This document shows, one piece after another, positions 11,121 to 22,685 of a DNA stretch of 64,000 nt; the stretch's first letter is position 1; the number at the start of each line of letters is the position of its first letter. The notes beneath the pieces were generated by a model. It did not search any database, was not told the DNA's origin, and saw nothing but the letters and a program-made list of their open reading frames with translations. Both the position numbers and the translations under genes were made by a program. The DNA comes from Fragilaria crotonensis (lineage: Eukaryota > Bacillariophyta > Fragilariophyceae > Fragilariales > Fragilariaceae): assembly GCA_022925895.1 (NCBI GenBank), contig JAKSYS010000126.1:48566-112565 (forward strand). Reading direction: 5' to 3'.

Positions 11121-14100
11121 ATGAACCAGCTTGGTGACGGCTTCGGCCCATCGGCTGCACCAAGATTGTTCTACCCAGATGCTGATGAGGGCACACTTCC
11201 CTACCAACACCAAAATCATTATGATGGAGCTGAATTCTATGATCAGGCTCGAGCTATTCAAGGCGAACACTTCGGTGGAACTCAATATGGAGCCGTGTGT
11301 CAGGCAGAATATGTTGGATGGGATGCTGCTGGGATTTCACAGATTTCAGATCCCGGATACTACTTTCCACTGCCTCATTTGACACCGGCTATTTATTCTG
11401 CGCCTGTCAGTGCCATTGCTTATGATTCTCACAGCGCCGCAATGTACGTGGCTTCGCATACGCAGCCTTTCGGGAATCGTCCCACAAGGCCTCTATGTTG
11501 GTCACCCACAACACTCTGGATGGGACCCTCTACTCGTCGTGTGCCGGGCACCCAGAAGCTGAAGCAGAGACTCTGCAATCAGTCTACAGAACGTTCTACG
11601 ATGGCCGCAGCCAGGTGACTTCGAAGCAAATACGACCCCAACATGTCATACCACCTCATGCATACCAACCCTCGTTTGGCGCTGGCGGGCAACAACTCCG
11701 AGGGGCTCACATGGGCATCACAAAGCTATTATCCATCACGCCCGGCTTTGTGACCTCAGTGTCACCAGCCGGAGTCCGTGTTCACACTATTGGCGGCCTT
11801 TGCGTCAGCGACAACGATATCACTGGAATGGTTTGCGGCACGCCTCATCCCGAAGTTGGATCCACTCACGTCTCTGTGGGCGGACACAAGTCACAAATTC
11901 ATTGTTTAGATCTCTATCAAGATCTTCAAATAGTGTCCTCCCATACCTTTCCTGGGGACCTGGGGGTGATGGATCTAGACAGAAACGAGCTCAAGCGAGC
12001 ACTAGTCGCTGGCTGTTCTGATGGAACTCTGCGACTGCTGGATGGGAGAATGCGAGGGGCGGAGGTAGCCAAGATTAAGAGCCACGCTGGAGGGATATGC
12101 GCGGTAGCAACATCGCATGATGGTACGCTGGTCGCAACTACTGGGTTCACTGCCAAGTCAGGGGCCGCATCCACAAATTTAGGACCTTATGCCTTCCCTG
12201 ACCCCAACGTGCTCATCTACGATATTCGTTACTTGGGGCGAGGAGGAATTGCCCATTTTTTCTCCGGGTTGAAAAGCAGCCCTCGTTTTGTGTCATTTCT
12301 CCCCGCCATGCACGACCAGCCGAGCAATCGATTCCTTGTTGCTTCAGGCCAGCCTAATGGCGGCCTCCAAATTCTTACACCATTCGAAGACACTACCGAA
12401 AATCAATCAAACTTCATCTTTCCACTAGTTGATCAAGGTGTATCTATTACTTGCATGACTCTTTCGGAACAACACGTTGCGTTGGGTACGTCACAAGGAA
12501 ATGTGCTCCAATTCGAACTCGCTGGGTACATCAAGCATCGTACCCAGGGCCCTATCAACCTAACGGTAGACGCAGCAGCTTTTCCGAGTGCGAGAGAAGC
12601 GAATTTCACTTCCCCATCAAATACACCAAGCGATATTCCACCAGGAAAAGATTCCTTAGTGATGCCTTCCTCGATTGCAGCTTCGCCATCAGTTTTGATT
12701 TGTCCTACCGTTCTCCAGTCCACACACTTGGGTGGAATGACAGGGTTTAGTTCGTTCATCATGTGCGGGAACCCAGTTGTGTCCAAGGTGGGAAGTCGTG
12801 CCGAATCGAGCTTTGGTCCGATGGCAATTAAGCCGATGATACCATCGCCTAAGCGAACCGTCGCCGAAACAATTCTCAGCGCTGGTTCAAGGAAGGACGG
12901 CGACCGAGGACAAATCATTGCAACAGCGGCGGTGGATGTATCGCTTCATCCCAGAACAACAGCTATGGTTCGTAAGGGACGTAAACCATGGGCGCTAAGA
13001 GAAACCCGAACAAGTTTATCTTTTCGGAAGGCTGTCGTCTTCATGCTACATGCCAGATAGTAGACGGACAGGTAGAGCTGGGAAGTTGAGTTCCGCAGTT
13101 TCAAATGCTTTGGTGAGTACGCACGTATATTGGACGCTCATGTGGAACGTTTGTGATAACGCTTATATGTGTCTTGTCGTCGTTGCAGCCTCATGTTGAC
13201 GGTGTAGTTGACAATCGTAGACGGCCGGTCGTTCCTGATCGGTATAGACTGACACTTCGACCACAGCGTGTTACAACTGAGCATTTCAAGCATAGTACGC
13301 ACAATGCAACTGGAATGTGGCCAGGATGGGATTATCCGCCATCCATGCCGAATGCTCACGTCCCCGCTGTGCTGGTGTTGCTTTACTTTGAACCCGAGGT
13401 TAGGACGGCGATGCTCGAGCGCCAATTTGACAAGCGACTGTACACGTCTAAGACAGTCGAGCAAGTACCTATTTTGAGTACTGAACTTGGGTTTCTTTAC
13501 CATTACATGGAAAGCATCTCACACAACGCCATGATACACCCTGGTGATGAGGTGGATCCACAAATTGGTGTGTTTACACCCGTCAATTTTCTTGCCGCAT
13601 TCGCTTCCATGCCGGAAGCCGCAAATCTTGCGCTTCTTGACGACAACCCCGCTGTGGCGGTTACTGCCCAACGACCTGAAGCATTCTATCGATTCTTGTT
13701 ACATCACCTTGATAAGGAGGCTGGCTCAAAGAAGAGCCCGAAGAAAATTTTGGATTCTGTTCATGGAATCAGCTTTATAAGCTCAAATGAGTTCGTCAGT
13801 GGGAATGGGAAACCAACCGTATCTCAGTCAAGAGCCCTCACATTGATTTGTCGTACAGTGTTCCTGTTCGCTCTAAGGAGACGAAATTGCGATTTGGTGA
13901 GATCCTCCGTCATTCTTTGCGAAGAGAGACGAAGCTTCGCGCATGGAACAACACCACACAGTCTTATGAGACAGTAGTACAACGAAAGGTTGCTACAACT
14001 CTACCAGCCATACTTTCTATTTCGTGCGCTTGCGCTGGAAGACAAGAAGGGGAAGGCCTTTCGATATGGCGCACATGTTTCCATGATCATAATCTTTGGC

Positions 14101-15488
14101 TCCCTGAGATAGTGGAGATCGAACTCGACGAGGGCGATGACGTCGTAGTAAGAGAACTAATAGACTGTGGAGAGTTAGAGGAGAAGTGGATCACTTTTGA
14201 TGCTAAGTCAACCATGGCGCCGAAAATGTCGACCCCACTTGTAAAGGATCGTGCGTCGAAAAATGCGAAGGTGCGGTATCGACTAGAATCTGTTCTGTCG
14301 TTCGTTCGTGACGATTCTGACTTCAGAGTTGATAAAGAAGGGAAATCGGAAGGGCACCATGTTCTCCATGCACGCGTTCCTCTTGATTACCGGAAAAGGG
14401 CATTGTCGAAGCAACTCGAGCATGTTGAGGAATTATCGAAACTTCTGCAGCAGGAAGGTGGGAAAGGAAACCACGAATTTACCCTGACATCAAATCTCAC
14501 TCATGATGTAATCGCGAGTCGAATTGAACGATTAAAACATTGTCGCAAAGTGATTCCAAACCAACCTGAGTGGGTGCTGTTCAATGGGTATGTTGTCACG
14601 CCCACCTCTGTGGAAGACGCACGTTCGTTCCATGTTGGCTTCAGGGAGCCATGCATACTGGTGTATCGATCAATTGCTGAGAGCGCAAGAGTCAATCCTA
14701 GAGTCAACGCGATGCATGTCGCACCAACTGCCAAGATATCATGAACGTGATACAATCCAAGTCTTTGTCTTCTGGCCACCCTCAAGCATGCTATAAAGAG
14801 CATTAGTGGTAAGTTCTTAGTGCTTCCTATGTTCATTCTCTAGGTTGCTGACACTTTAGGACTTCCATCGCAGACCTGCCTGGCGAAGGAGATATTGTCG
14901 CTCTGGATGCCGAGTTCGTTTCTGTTCAAGAGGAGAAAATTGTAATCGGCGACACCGGCGACAAGATTATCTTTAACGAGACTCGCCATGCACTTGCCAG
15001 AGTTTCTGTTGTTGACTGCCGGTACAACAGTGTTTTGATCGACGACCATGTGCTCCCAAAGGAGCCGGTGGTGGACTGTCTGACTCGCTTCAGCGGCATT
15101 CGACCGGGCGATTTGGACCCCAAAACAAGTCCACATCATTTGGTACCAGCGCGAACAGCATATCTGAAGCTGCGATCGTTACTGGAGCGAAGATGCATAT
15201 TTTTGGGTCACGGTTTATCCACCGACTTCTTGACTGCCAATCTCTTTGTTCCACCCCATCAGATCATCGACACAGTTGAGCTGTATCACAAGATCGACAT
15301 CGATATATTTCTTTGCGCTTCTTGGCCAATTACGTTTTGGGGAGGGACACGCAGCAGGAAGTTCATGATAGTGTGGAAGACGCCATGACAGCATACGAGC
15401 TTTCCAGCGAGCCAAAGAGCTTATGGCGAACGGCTCCTTCGCCAGGTTCCTGGACGAACTTTATGAAAACGGCCAGCGGGTCAATTGA
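11121..15488 (+). CDS. PAN2: PAN2, catalytic subunit of the PAN2-PAN3 poly(A) deadenylase
   Basis: Cytoplasmic 3'-5' exonuclease that starts mRNA poly(A) shortening with PAN3. The N-terminal WD40-like part (11121 to about 13000) begins MNQLGDGFGP and contains PVSAIAYD and HKSQIHCLDLYQDL. A pseudo-ubiquitin-hydrolase domain follows (about 13189-14740; ILSTELGFLYHYM, VPVRSKETKLRFGE, SCACAGR). Last is a DEDDh exonuclease (14876-15488) with all four acidic ligands and the histidine visible in ALDAEFV, GHGLSTDF and HDSVEDAMTAYEL. Introns are seen at 13113-13188 (GTGAGT...GCAG) and 14809-14873 (GTAAGT...GCAG). The frame must change near 11466, 12990, 13022, 13843, 15307 and 15402, each as if one base were missing, and the order between about 14740 and 14808 is unclear. 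The end is set at the TGA at 15486; if that stop is an artefact, the frame runs on to 15707. Conservation to the last domain argues for a live gene. Confidence 0.93.
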
Positions 15489-15771
15489 GGCTCGGTGTCG
15501 ATGGACAGCCTCCCAACTCTACTAGTCGGAGGTCAATCAAACCTCTCTGATCCAGCGAGTACCCTCGAGGCTAACAGCCATCCAGTCGCTTCGCAATCAA
15601 TCTGGAGTGTTTCCTACACAAGAAATTTGCCGAGTGTGGAGCATAATGCACGACAAGATTCAAATAAGCTCGAAGTAGTTTGCAATAATGACGTTTCGTA
15701 TTGGTAACTTGATTTAGCGCAAGACGCTTTACATAGTAACACTTTCACATAATATGTACCTAAACCCGATT

Positions 15772-18093
15772 TTAGGCGGACTTCTTCGTTTTGGACGACA
15801 TGATAAATGCAGTTGCAACCAAGATCAAGAGGAGTGCCGGACTGGAGATAAGAGCTTCAACCGCAGCGGCAAGGAAAACAACAGAGAACGCTGGGACGAA
15901 GACAACAGTCATAACAACAGGGTTCTGCTTGACCAGCCAGAGCGAGACGGCGAGCGGCGTTTCAACCCACACGGAGACCCCCTTACTGTAGGTCTCGGAA
16001 GCACAGAAAGAGGAGCTGATCTCGCACACAAGACGGTGTGGGGCTTGGGACAGGTGAGCAAGCCAGTGAAGGTCGAAGGCAAAGATGCCTCCGATGAGAA
16101 GCGAGTCCTCGCCTTTGAGGTTGACATAAGAAGAGGCAACAACAGAGTTGACAACAATGGTTCCGTCCTTTGTGAAGGGAGCGAACACCCCAACGTCAGT
16201 GACAGCCTTGATCATCTTCACCGTCGCAAACCCACTGACAAGGGACAGCTTGTCACCAACCGCTAACGTTGACGCAGCGACGGCTTTGTTGTCGACGAAA
16301 ACCATGTGGTCGCCACTGAGAACGAGAGGCTTCTCAAGCCCGGCATCAATAGAAAGGAAAGAAGCCTCAACATCATGCTCGTAGTGACCGAAGGAATAGA
16401 TCTCCGAGAACTTGCCTCCTGAAACCTTGACCATGTCCCCGATCGCGAGGTCTCTCATGGCGACTTCTCCTCTGCCCTTCACTTCAGCGGTGTTGCTGCC
16501 CGAAAAACAGAATCCACCAGGTTTCACGATGCGGTTGTTGAGCATATCGTTGTTGACCGCAAGCGTATTCGCTGTGAGGGAGAGCTTGCCAAGAAGGGTA
16601 GTACCCTGAGGGCTCAGGCAGAATCGAAGGAAGCCGCGACTGATGGGAAGGACGGCAGCTGCATTATTCACATACGCGAAAACTCCAGGGGATACGACCA
16701 GCTCAATGAGTTTCTTGACAGAAGGTGATGGACAAGACAAGACGTAGTCCTTATCAGTCACCTTGTAAACGGAATTGTCTGCGAGTGCACTGGTTGCTCC
16801 GACCTCTAAAGAGTTCACGCCTGTGGCGCAAGTGCGCGATAGAGCCTGTCCATTGGCAGTTGCAGCGGGGGCGATGCTGCTGAGGATGACATCCACTTTA
16901 GGGCACTTCGCTGTGTAGAGTAGACTCCAGGCGTTGAAGCGTGCACGTTGAGCCGCATTGCCAGTTCCAACTCTCACAATGCCATTCGTTTCACACACAA
17001 TATCGGCAATTTTAATCCCACTAGCACTTCCGAGTCTGGAAAGCATGAGAATTTGGTCAGCCGCTGGGACTGCGTCATTTCCAGTATCTTCCACTAGTTT
17101 GTCTCCAGCTGCGGTGTATCCGTATTCCAAGAAAGGCAAGGTCTGTGCCAAGCTGGCTTTGTTCACGTTCATGAAGATCCTGCGAGTAAGAGGGTTGTAC
17201 TCATTACTGAGGATCGTTGCCTTCGACGGGGCCACATACACGTTAAGTCTGTTTCTAATCGGTGCAGCAAGGACAACTCCAGCATTACTGAAATAGTATG
17301 AGTAACCGAAGAAACCAATGGCGGCATCATTGTTCCTGACGTAACTCAATGTGTCTCCATCACTCACAAATCCCTTGTAACCAAGAGCTCCAGTGTTATC
17401 GAACAACTCAGCAGTATTTTTCAAAATCTTCTCCTTGAAGAACTCAGATGTTCCTGAGTTCGACTGATCAGGTCCTGATAAATTGAACTCCTTGTCCTCG
17501 CATCTTTTGTCTAGAGTGCTCCACAAAGGGGAATCTCCTCCTTTTCCCGCGGAAAGGGAACTTGCCGACCATCCTCCCTGGATGAGCTGCTGTCTGGTGA
17601 GGCTGGAGTACATAAAACGGAGCTGATCCGGTGTCAAGCCCCTGAGAAAGCCGATGCACGTACTTCCAGGCCCTCCTCTCTTGACAACGACGGTAATGCC
17701 ATCGATGGCAACCTCGACGCGAGTCACCAAACGGTTTCCGGCGGAAACGCACCTGAAGTTCCAGGCATCATCGGAAGTTGCCTCGGTAGCCCTCCATTCT
17801 CGAGACATGGTGCCAATTTCAACACCACCATTGCAAACTCTGGTGGCGCCCTGGCCAGACCCACCCCCAACGACAACAACATTATCGTTAGCCGCGGCCG
17901 GCAAATTACTGACATCCTCACCGATGGTGGTTGCTTTGCCGCACTTCGTAGCGTAACCCCTACCCCATGCGACGGCAACTGGGTAGACGGTTGAGGATCC
18001 AGCAAGTCTGAAACCTGAAGACCCACATCCGGCAGGTTGGGCGGTGGCCGCGCCAAGCACGAACGCAGCGACTGTAGTACGAAGGATCATCAT
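15772..18093 (-). CDS. Secreted PstS-like phosphate-binding protein fused to a Hedgehog/intein (Hint) domain
   Basis: A 773-residue single-frame protein. I start at MMILRTTVAAFVLGAATAQ (ATG at 18093), a good signal peptide; the frame extends upstream to 18240 without support. Residues about 20-500 resemble the periplasmic phosphate-binding PstS family: RLAGSSTVYPVAVAWG, GGGSGQG, IGTMSREW, SNSGTSEFF, IGFFGYSYY. At Cys529 a Hint domain begins (GGFCFSGSNTAEV) and continues with MRDLAIGDMVKV, LSGDHMVFV (the S/T-x-x-H block, His about 595), LAVGDKLSLV and VNSVVASSYV, ending near 690. The C-terminus holds one or two hydrophobic segments (about 720-765) and the basic end SSKTKKSA. In Hedgehog-type proteins the first Cys of Hint makes an internal thioester and the chain is cleaved there; here that would free the binding domain. 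Cleavage and phosphate binding are inference. No intein-like C-terminal His-Asn is seen. Confidence 0.85.
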   Translation of the reverse strand: MMILRTTVAAFVLGAATAQPAGCGSSGFRLAGSSTVYPVAVAWGRGYATKCGKATTIGEDVSNLPAAANDNVVVVGGGSGQGATRVCNGGVEIGTMSREWRATEATSDDAWNFRCVSAGNRLVTRVEVAIDGITVVVKRGGPGSTCIGFLRGLTPDQLRFMYSSLTRQQLIQGGWSASSLSAGKGGDSPLWSTLDKRCEDKEFNLSGPDQSNSGTSEFFKEKILKNTAELFDNTGALGYKGFVSDGDTLSYVRNNDAAIGFFGYSYYFSNAGVVLAAPIRNRLNVYVAPSKATILSNEYNPLTRRIFMNVNKASLAQTLPFLEYGYTAAGDKLVEDTGNDAVPAADQILMLSRLGSASGIKIADIVCETNGIVRVGTGNAAQRARFNAWSLLYTAKCPKVDVILSSIAPAATANGQALSRTCATGVNSLEVGATSALADNSVYKVTDKDYVLSCPSPSVKKLIELVVSPGVFAYVNNAAAVLPISRGFLRFCLSPQGTTLLGKLSLTANTLAVNNDMLNNRIVKPGGFCFSGSNTAEVKGRGEVAMRDLAIGDMVKVSGGKFSEIYSFGHYEHDVEASFLSIDAGLEKPLVLSGDHMVFVDNKAVAASTLAVGDKLSLVSGFATVKMIKAVTDVGVFAPFTKDGTIVVNSVVASSYVNLKGEDSLLIGGIFAFDLHWLAHLSQAPHRLVCEISSSFCASETYSKGVSVWVETPLAVSLWLVKQNPVVMTVVFVPAFSVVFLAAAVEALISSPALLLILVATAFIMSSKTKKSA

Positions 18094-19140
18094 CTTAGTC
18101 GAGTAAGAAATATGAGAACGTATGGATTCGTGCACAACTTCGGAGTAAAGGGACACCCGGGTAAAGTTGACACAGACCTCGGAGGAGCCTATCTCGAAGT
18201 GAATCTTAAAATGTTGCTGAATCTTTCTACTTAACGACATTTAGCAGTTGAATCTTCGCTCGTAAGAATTGGGTGAGATGCCGCCATGCTGAGAAATGTG
18301 TATAAAAAATTTGGATCACAAGCACATTTCTTTTACGACGATAAGCCAGTATCTCGTTGATTCTACGCTGGTACATTTGGATATAAAACGTGTTAATGTT
18401 GGTAGGATCAATGTTATAGAAACGAAACATGTGTCTGAACATCTACTTAGGAGTTGGCCTTAGAAGCCACACGCAAAGCATTAGGTAGAAGATTCAGAAT
18501 AGATTCATTCCAAAACATGAGAAGTCTGCATCAAACTTCGACGCCTTTGGGACCTCACGATTCACGACCTCAAATCTCGTGCGTTCAAATTGCTCAACAA
18601 GCAAACCAGAGCAGCCAGCATCATTTCAATCGGACATTCTGGGAGTTGTGAGTTGTGTAACCACGTATGTCATCCTGTGCTCGGAGTACCAGGTTGTACC
18701 ACCTACTGGTACCAGGTACCAGGAATCCCATGCATGCATACTCATGTACTAGGTAATAGGTACTCAAGTACAGGTTGGTACATACTGTACATGATACATG
18801 TGTATGCCTAGATGTTGTAGTCGGAGTCTACTTGCACTGTATTCTGATAGTGGTACCGGCACTAATATGCATACCGAGTTCTTTAGATCATTGAGTATGC
18901 ATACAAGTATCATACATCATACTTGATTGTATGGTACTATGATATACTCGGAGTATTGTACTCCAGTATGTCACAAACACTCAAACAGTACCAAGTACCT
19001 GGTCCTCCAGTACCCTGTACTCGGTACTCGGAGTACTACTATGTGAGTACTACTACACCGTAAGCCCAAAGACCCCGGTAGAAACTGTAGAGGAACTTCT
19101 TTACACCAATCAATATAGAGAAATAGCCAAATTTATCAAT
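18094..19140. other. Intergenic spacer, GTAC-rich
   Basis: No gene recognised. Between about 18690 and 19050 the sequence is dense in overlapping palindromic words such as GGTACCAGGTACC, TACATGTA, GCATGC and GAGTACTC. These recur in other spacers of the window but seldom in coding parts. Confidence 0.5.
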
Positions 19141-19611
19141 TTCTAACCTGCGTCGATGCAATCGATGGGAAGGTGTCGGACAAAAATTGGCCGTTCGATC
19201 CGCATGCGATCGACGAATGGCTCAATGCTCAAGCAACCAAGAACGGGAATACTCCTGCTTTTAGCTCACCTGTTATTTCGACGACTACCACTAGCTAGTA
19301 GTGCTAGTAGAGTGGATTCCGTTGACTCACCGCTCACCACGAGTCTCGGGAAGGTACCGGTAACTGAGCAGCCAAGAAGGCCCAGGTTGTAGGAGTTGTA
19401 ATGGGTTGTGACGTTGAAGCGGGACTATGTTGGCAACGACTTTGACTCATACGGCTGGTCTGGGTACGTTCGACAATGGTCCAGCGTTGAATTAGACAGT
19501 TGAGGAAACGAACTGATCCCTCGATGATTCTGCCATCAGCGGAAATGCCAAGGAAGATACCAACAACGATGATGTTGGAAACATTAACCTTGATTGGCCA
19601 ACGTAACAACT
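19141..19611 (+). pseudogene. Possible coding remnant, unrecognised
   Basis: Codon-like reading can be followed in pieces. About 19160-19300 reads DGKVSDKNWPFDPHAID followed by EWLNAQATKNGN, ending in TTTTS and a stop. About 19515-19607 reads SLDDSAISGNAKEDTNNDD and ends NINLDWPT before TAA. Both pieces look like polar protein sequence rather than spacer, but they lie in different frames with stops between. It could be a gene with indels or introns, or a relic. No family is recognised. Confidence 0.25.
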
Positions 19612-20258
19612 CAATGGAACGGTGCTGGAGTACCAGAGGTAGCAATTTCGGAAAATTGTTGCCTTGGCTTTGCGTCAGCTCGTGTAAAGTTGAAGTTCAC
19701 CGTCGCAGGTGCCGATGTCCGATTTAGGTACCGAAGGCGATTGTCTGCGAAAGGAACTCGATGTACTTGGTCTGCCAACCATGTGTCAATAAAGTGGCGG
19801 CCAACAGCAATGAGTGAGCGCAGGGTTACAATTGTTACGCTAGTTGAACATGGTTGTTTTATCTGACGTGGATCCATGAAATCATCGAATTGCATATATT
19901 GATTCGGCCTTCGCTGTCGTGTGGACACGTAGAAACCTCACTTGAACTAATGGTTTCAATACAGTCTTATGGTGAGCTTTCGTCTTGCTCAAGCTTAGAC
20001 GTACACAATGAGTAGAAAGTAAGTAAAGCAATGACATCAGAATCTAATAAGAATGTCGGATACCATTATAGTGCGATGGTTGGAAGGGTCATATTGTTCG
20101 GGTGGAAATTTTGTCGCGGCCGGGCGTAGACGTCGATAGGATCCAGAGAGCAATTTTATTCCCATCGGCGACCAACACAGCACTTTCGCGCTCGGTGGAT
20201 GCGTGAGAGATGCAACATGAACAAAAACATTTGATGAGAACATCAATGAACGTCTTTT
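19612..20258. other. Intergenic spacer
   Basis: Short overlapping open frames on both strands but no family resemblance. It contains the 3' flank of the beta-helix gene read from the minus strand. Confidence 0.4.
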
Positions 20259-21689
20259 CTACTCGAAGAACAAGTATACAAGGGCTGTCGCACCCGCAAG
20301 GAAACCCCACGTTGTAAGCGTAAGTAACGACGATGCCACTGACGCTTCCCCACATTTCGAACCAGTTAGCAGAATGCACTGTCCTGTGCAATTTCCCCCA
20401 CTGAAACACGAGCTGCCTTCGTCCTCGACCAATATCCCAGGGCAGAAATCTCCAACAATATCTTGTCCGAAGACATTGTGAGTCAACAAACGTGAAGTAG
20501 AACTCCGAAACACTGGTGTCATGGTTGTGGAGTCGATGATACAGGAGTCATTAAGTTCGACACTGCTGGCGAAGGCGAGAACTTCTCCGCCTCGTGGTGC
20601 GCGGCGAATTGGCAGTTTGAGATGGTGACGTTGGATTTTTATGGCAGTGACCATTCCCTATCGCGAATGTTATTAGAGGAATGTTAACTCTCAACTCAAT
20701 CCATGCCTCCCACAACAACTTACCCAACCGGTATTGTCTAAAAACTTGGTATCGCGAATCTCGATCATTCTACTTCTAACGGCTCGAACACATGAAACCG
20801 AGTCAATCGTTTCGAAGGTGCAAGACTCTATCGTGGCATTCCCAGCCATGATGTTGTTTAGTACGCCAGCTTGGATGTTCTTCATCGATACATTAAACAT
20901 GTACAGATTTCCAGTGTTATAAGTTGCCTGAAATTCATACGTCCATAAGTGTTGAATTGTAGATGCGCACTGTCATTCCCGAATCTGCAATCGTCGATAG
21001 TTCACGATGAGCAAACACATTGTCAATCGTCTCGTTGTTCTCCTCCGGTGACAACGCAGCGATCTCTGGATACAAAACTTCTTCGTCTGCTTCTCCTACG
21101 TCAGTATTTTCAGCGTAAGCTTCGTAAACAATATGAACTCCAGACACGCCATGGCCGTCCTGTAAGAAAAAGGGTATGTTGAGTTCGGTGGGGGTGACAA
21201 GTGTGGGGGGGGGGGGGGGTCCTATGTACATAAATGGCAACGTACCACCCACTGGCAATCGAAGAAGTCTGCAACAACGCCGCTGCGACTCTGAGCAGCA
21301 ACCCCAAATTCCTCACTGTCGGATAAAGTGATCCCTCGGAAAGAAATATATTCCATGCTCGACCCTGGATAGTCTGCAATGTATATTTGATGTTTTCCTC
21401 CAGAAATTGTGCATTTGTGAGTAGGATCCCCGTCATACCCACAGACAAAATGTGAATTATTAAGTAATGGAGTCAATCGCTGGCTTCCATCGAAGATAGT
21501 GTGTGGGCAGAGCCGAAAGACGTGCGACCTTGTGCCTAAATGTTCTCCTGTTTCGAAGATCGCCTTCATGTCCTGATTCAGCGCGTCAATGGAATCGTAT
21601 CCGAACACATTGGCATCCTCTGGACAAACCACCTTTTTGTCAGAGGCAGCAGCAACAATCCAGGCGAACCACAGTGCTTTTCTGATCAT
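20259..21689 (-). CDS. Secreted, membrane-anchored beta-helix-like (pectin-lyase-fold) protein
   Basis: Probable cell-surface or vesicular protein. It starts at ATG 21689 with a signal peptide (MIRKALWFAWIVAAAS). The body has many short repeated stretches with N-glycosylation-type sequons and isolated Cys, such as MEYISFRGITLSDSEEFG, VRIYNSTL, GNLYMFNVSMKNI, ATIESCTFETI and MIEIRDTKFLDNTG, the rhythm of right-handed parallel beta-helix proteins that are common in diatoms. A Cys-rich segment (FCPGILVEDEGSSCFSGG) precedes a C-terminal membrane segment (LLTLTTWGFLAGATALVYL). Introns: 21160-21245 (GTACGT...ACAG), containing a run of 15 G, and 20658-20723 (GTAAGT...ATAG). Frame changes are needed near 20935 and 20600. 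There are no catalytic residues I can name, so the beta-helix call rests on repeat texture and the function is unknown. Confidence 0.6.
21205..21219 (+). repeat. Poly-G tract of 15
   Basis: An uninterrupted run of 15 G (C on the transcribed sense strand) inside the first intron of the beta-helix gene. It is long for a eukaryotic intron, and its length in the assembly may be inexact. Confidence 0.95.
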
Positions 21690-22685
21690 GGCAAGAAGAA
21701 GGAGAGACCGGGAGGAGTTGGTCGCGCCGTTCGCGTGTTCTGTGACAATATCACTGATGACACCTGAAGCAGTACATACCAATATTCTTTGGATATATCG
21801 AGTATCGAGTATACATGTATGTGCATCTTATAAAAGCAAGAATTAACAGTACAAGCCGAGTACAAGTAGCCAGGCTAAGAAATTTGGAAAGCGGTTACTA
21901 AAATAATTAACCCTTCCTGTTTTCATTTTTCACGTCATGATGCACACGTCGTATCAACAGTTGATAACGTACTTTTAAGAAAATGAAACATCTATACACT
22001 TCATCAATGATGGCAGTACATCCCACATCCCACATCCCACATCCCGGCACACTGATCAGCAGTTCAAACGTTATCTGTACGCATACAACGCGCATACGCT
22101 TCTGGAGGATGGAGAATTTTGTTTCGGATCGTTTTGAGTCACGTTCTGCGCGCCAACTAAAAAGTGCGGTCCCGCAGAAATCCTGAATTGACTGAACCGC
22201 TTGTGATGTTCTCGTCACTATATTAGCTGAGACAAACCTGTCGCTCCGACCCGCCAACACGATGGGTCTGTCATGGCGTCGCGGAGGTGTCTATAGAGAC
22301 CGATTCTAGTAGCCGTAAAACAACGGACTAACCCCTTCGTGGAAGACATAGCGGGATCTAACTACTAACTACAATAGAAGTAAGTCGTAATCGTCGTGTT
22401 TACAAGCCTTATTCTGATACGCTCCATTAGATAACTTATTCTGAACAGGAATAGTAGCCATCACAACCTACTCCGTGTTACTGATGCCGATACACGGGAT
22501 AGTAGAGTTGTGCGCCAATCCATCAACAAGATATCCTACAGTACATGCAGTTTCAAACAACTACACTCCGAGTAGATAGCATACAACACACCATTAACGA
22601 CGGCATCACTTACGCACCACGTGCACATTTCCACGAACGGATTGAGGTGCCGAGGGAATGCCATCGCTTGACTCAAGAAGCACGC
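21690..22685. other. Intergenic spacer with a short 7-bp tandem repeat
   Basis: No gene. ACATCCC is repeated four times in tandem at 22018-22045. The rest is ordinary spacer between two minus-strand genes and includes the 5' flank of the beta-helix gene and the 3' flank of the ABC transporter. Confidence 0.5.

Noticed and set aside
15754-16266. Plus-strand 170-residue open frame
   Set aside because: It lies wholly antisense to the clear PstS-Hint coding sequence and has a composition typical of a shadow frame.
22018-22045. CRISPR-like or regulatory tandem array
   Set aside because: Only four copies of a 7-mer without spacers in a eukaryotic spacer; simple slippage repeat.
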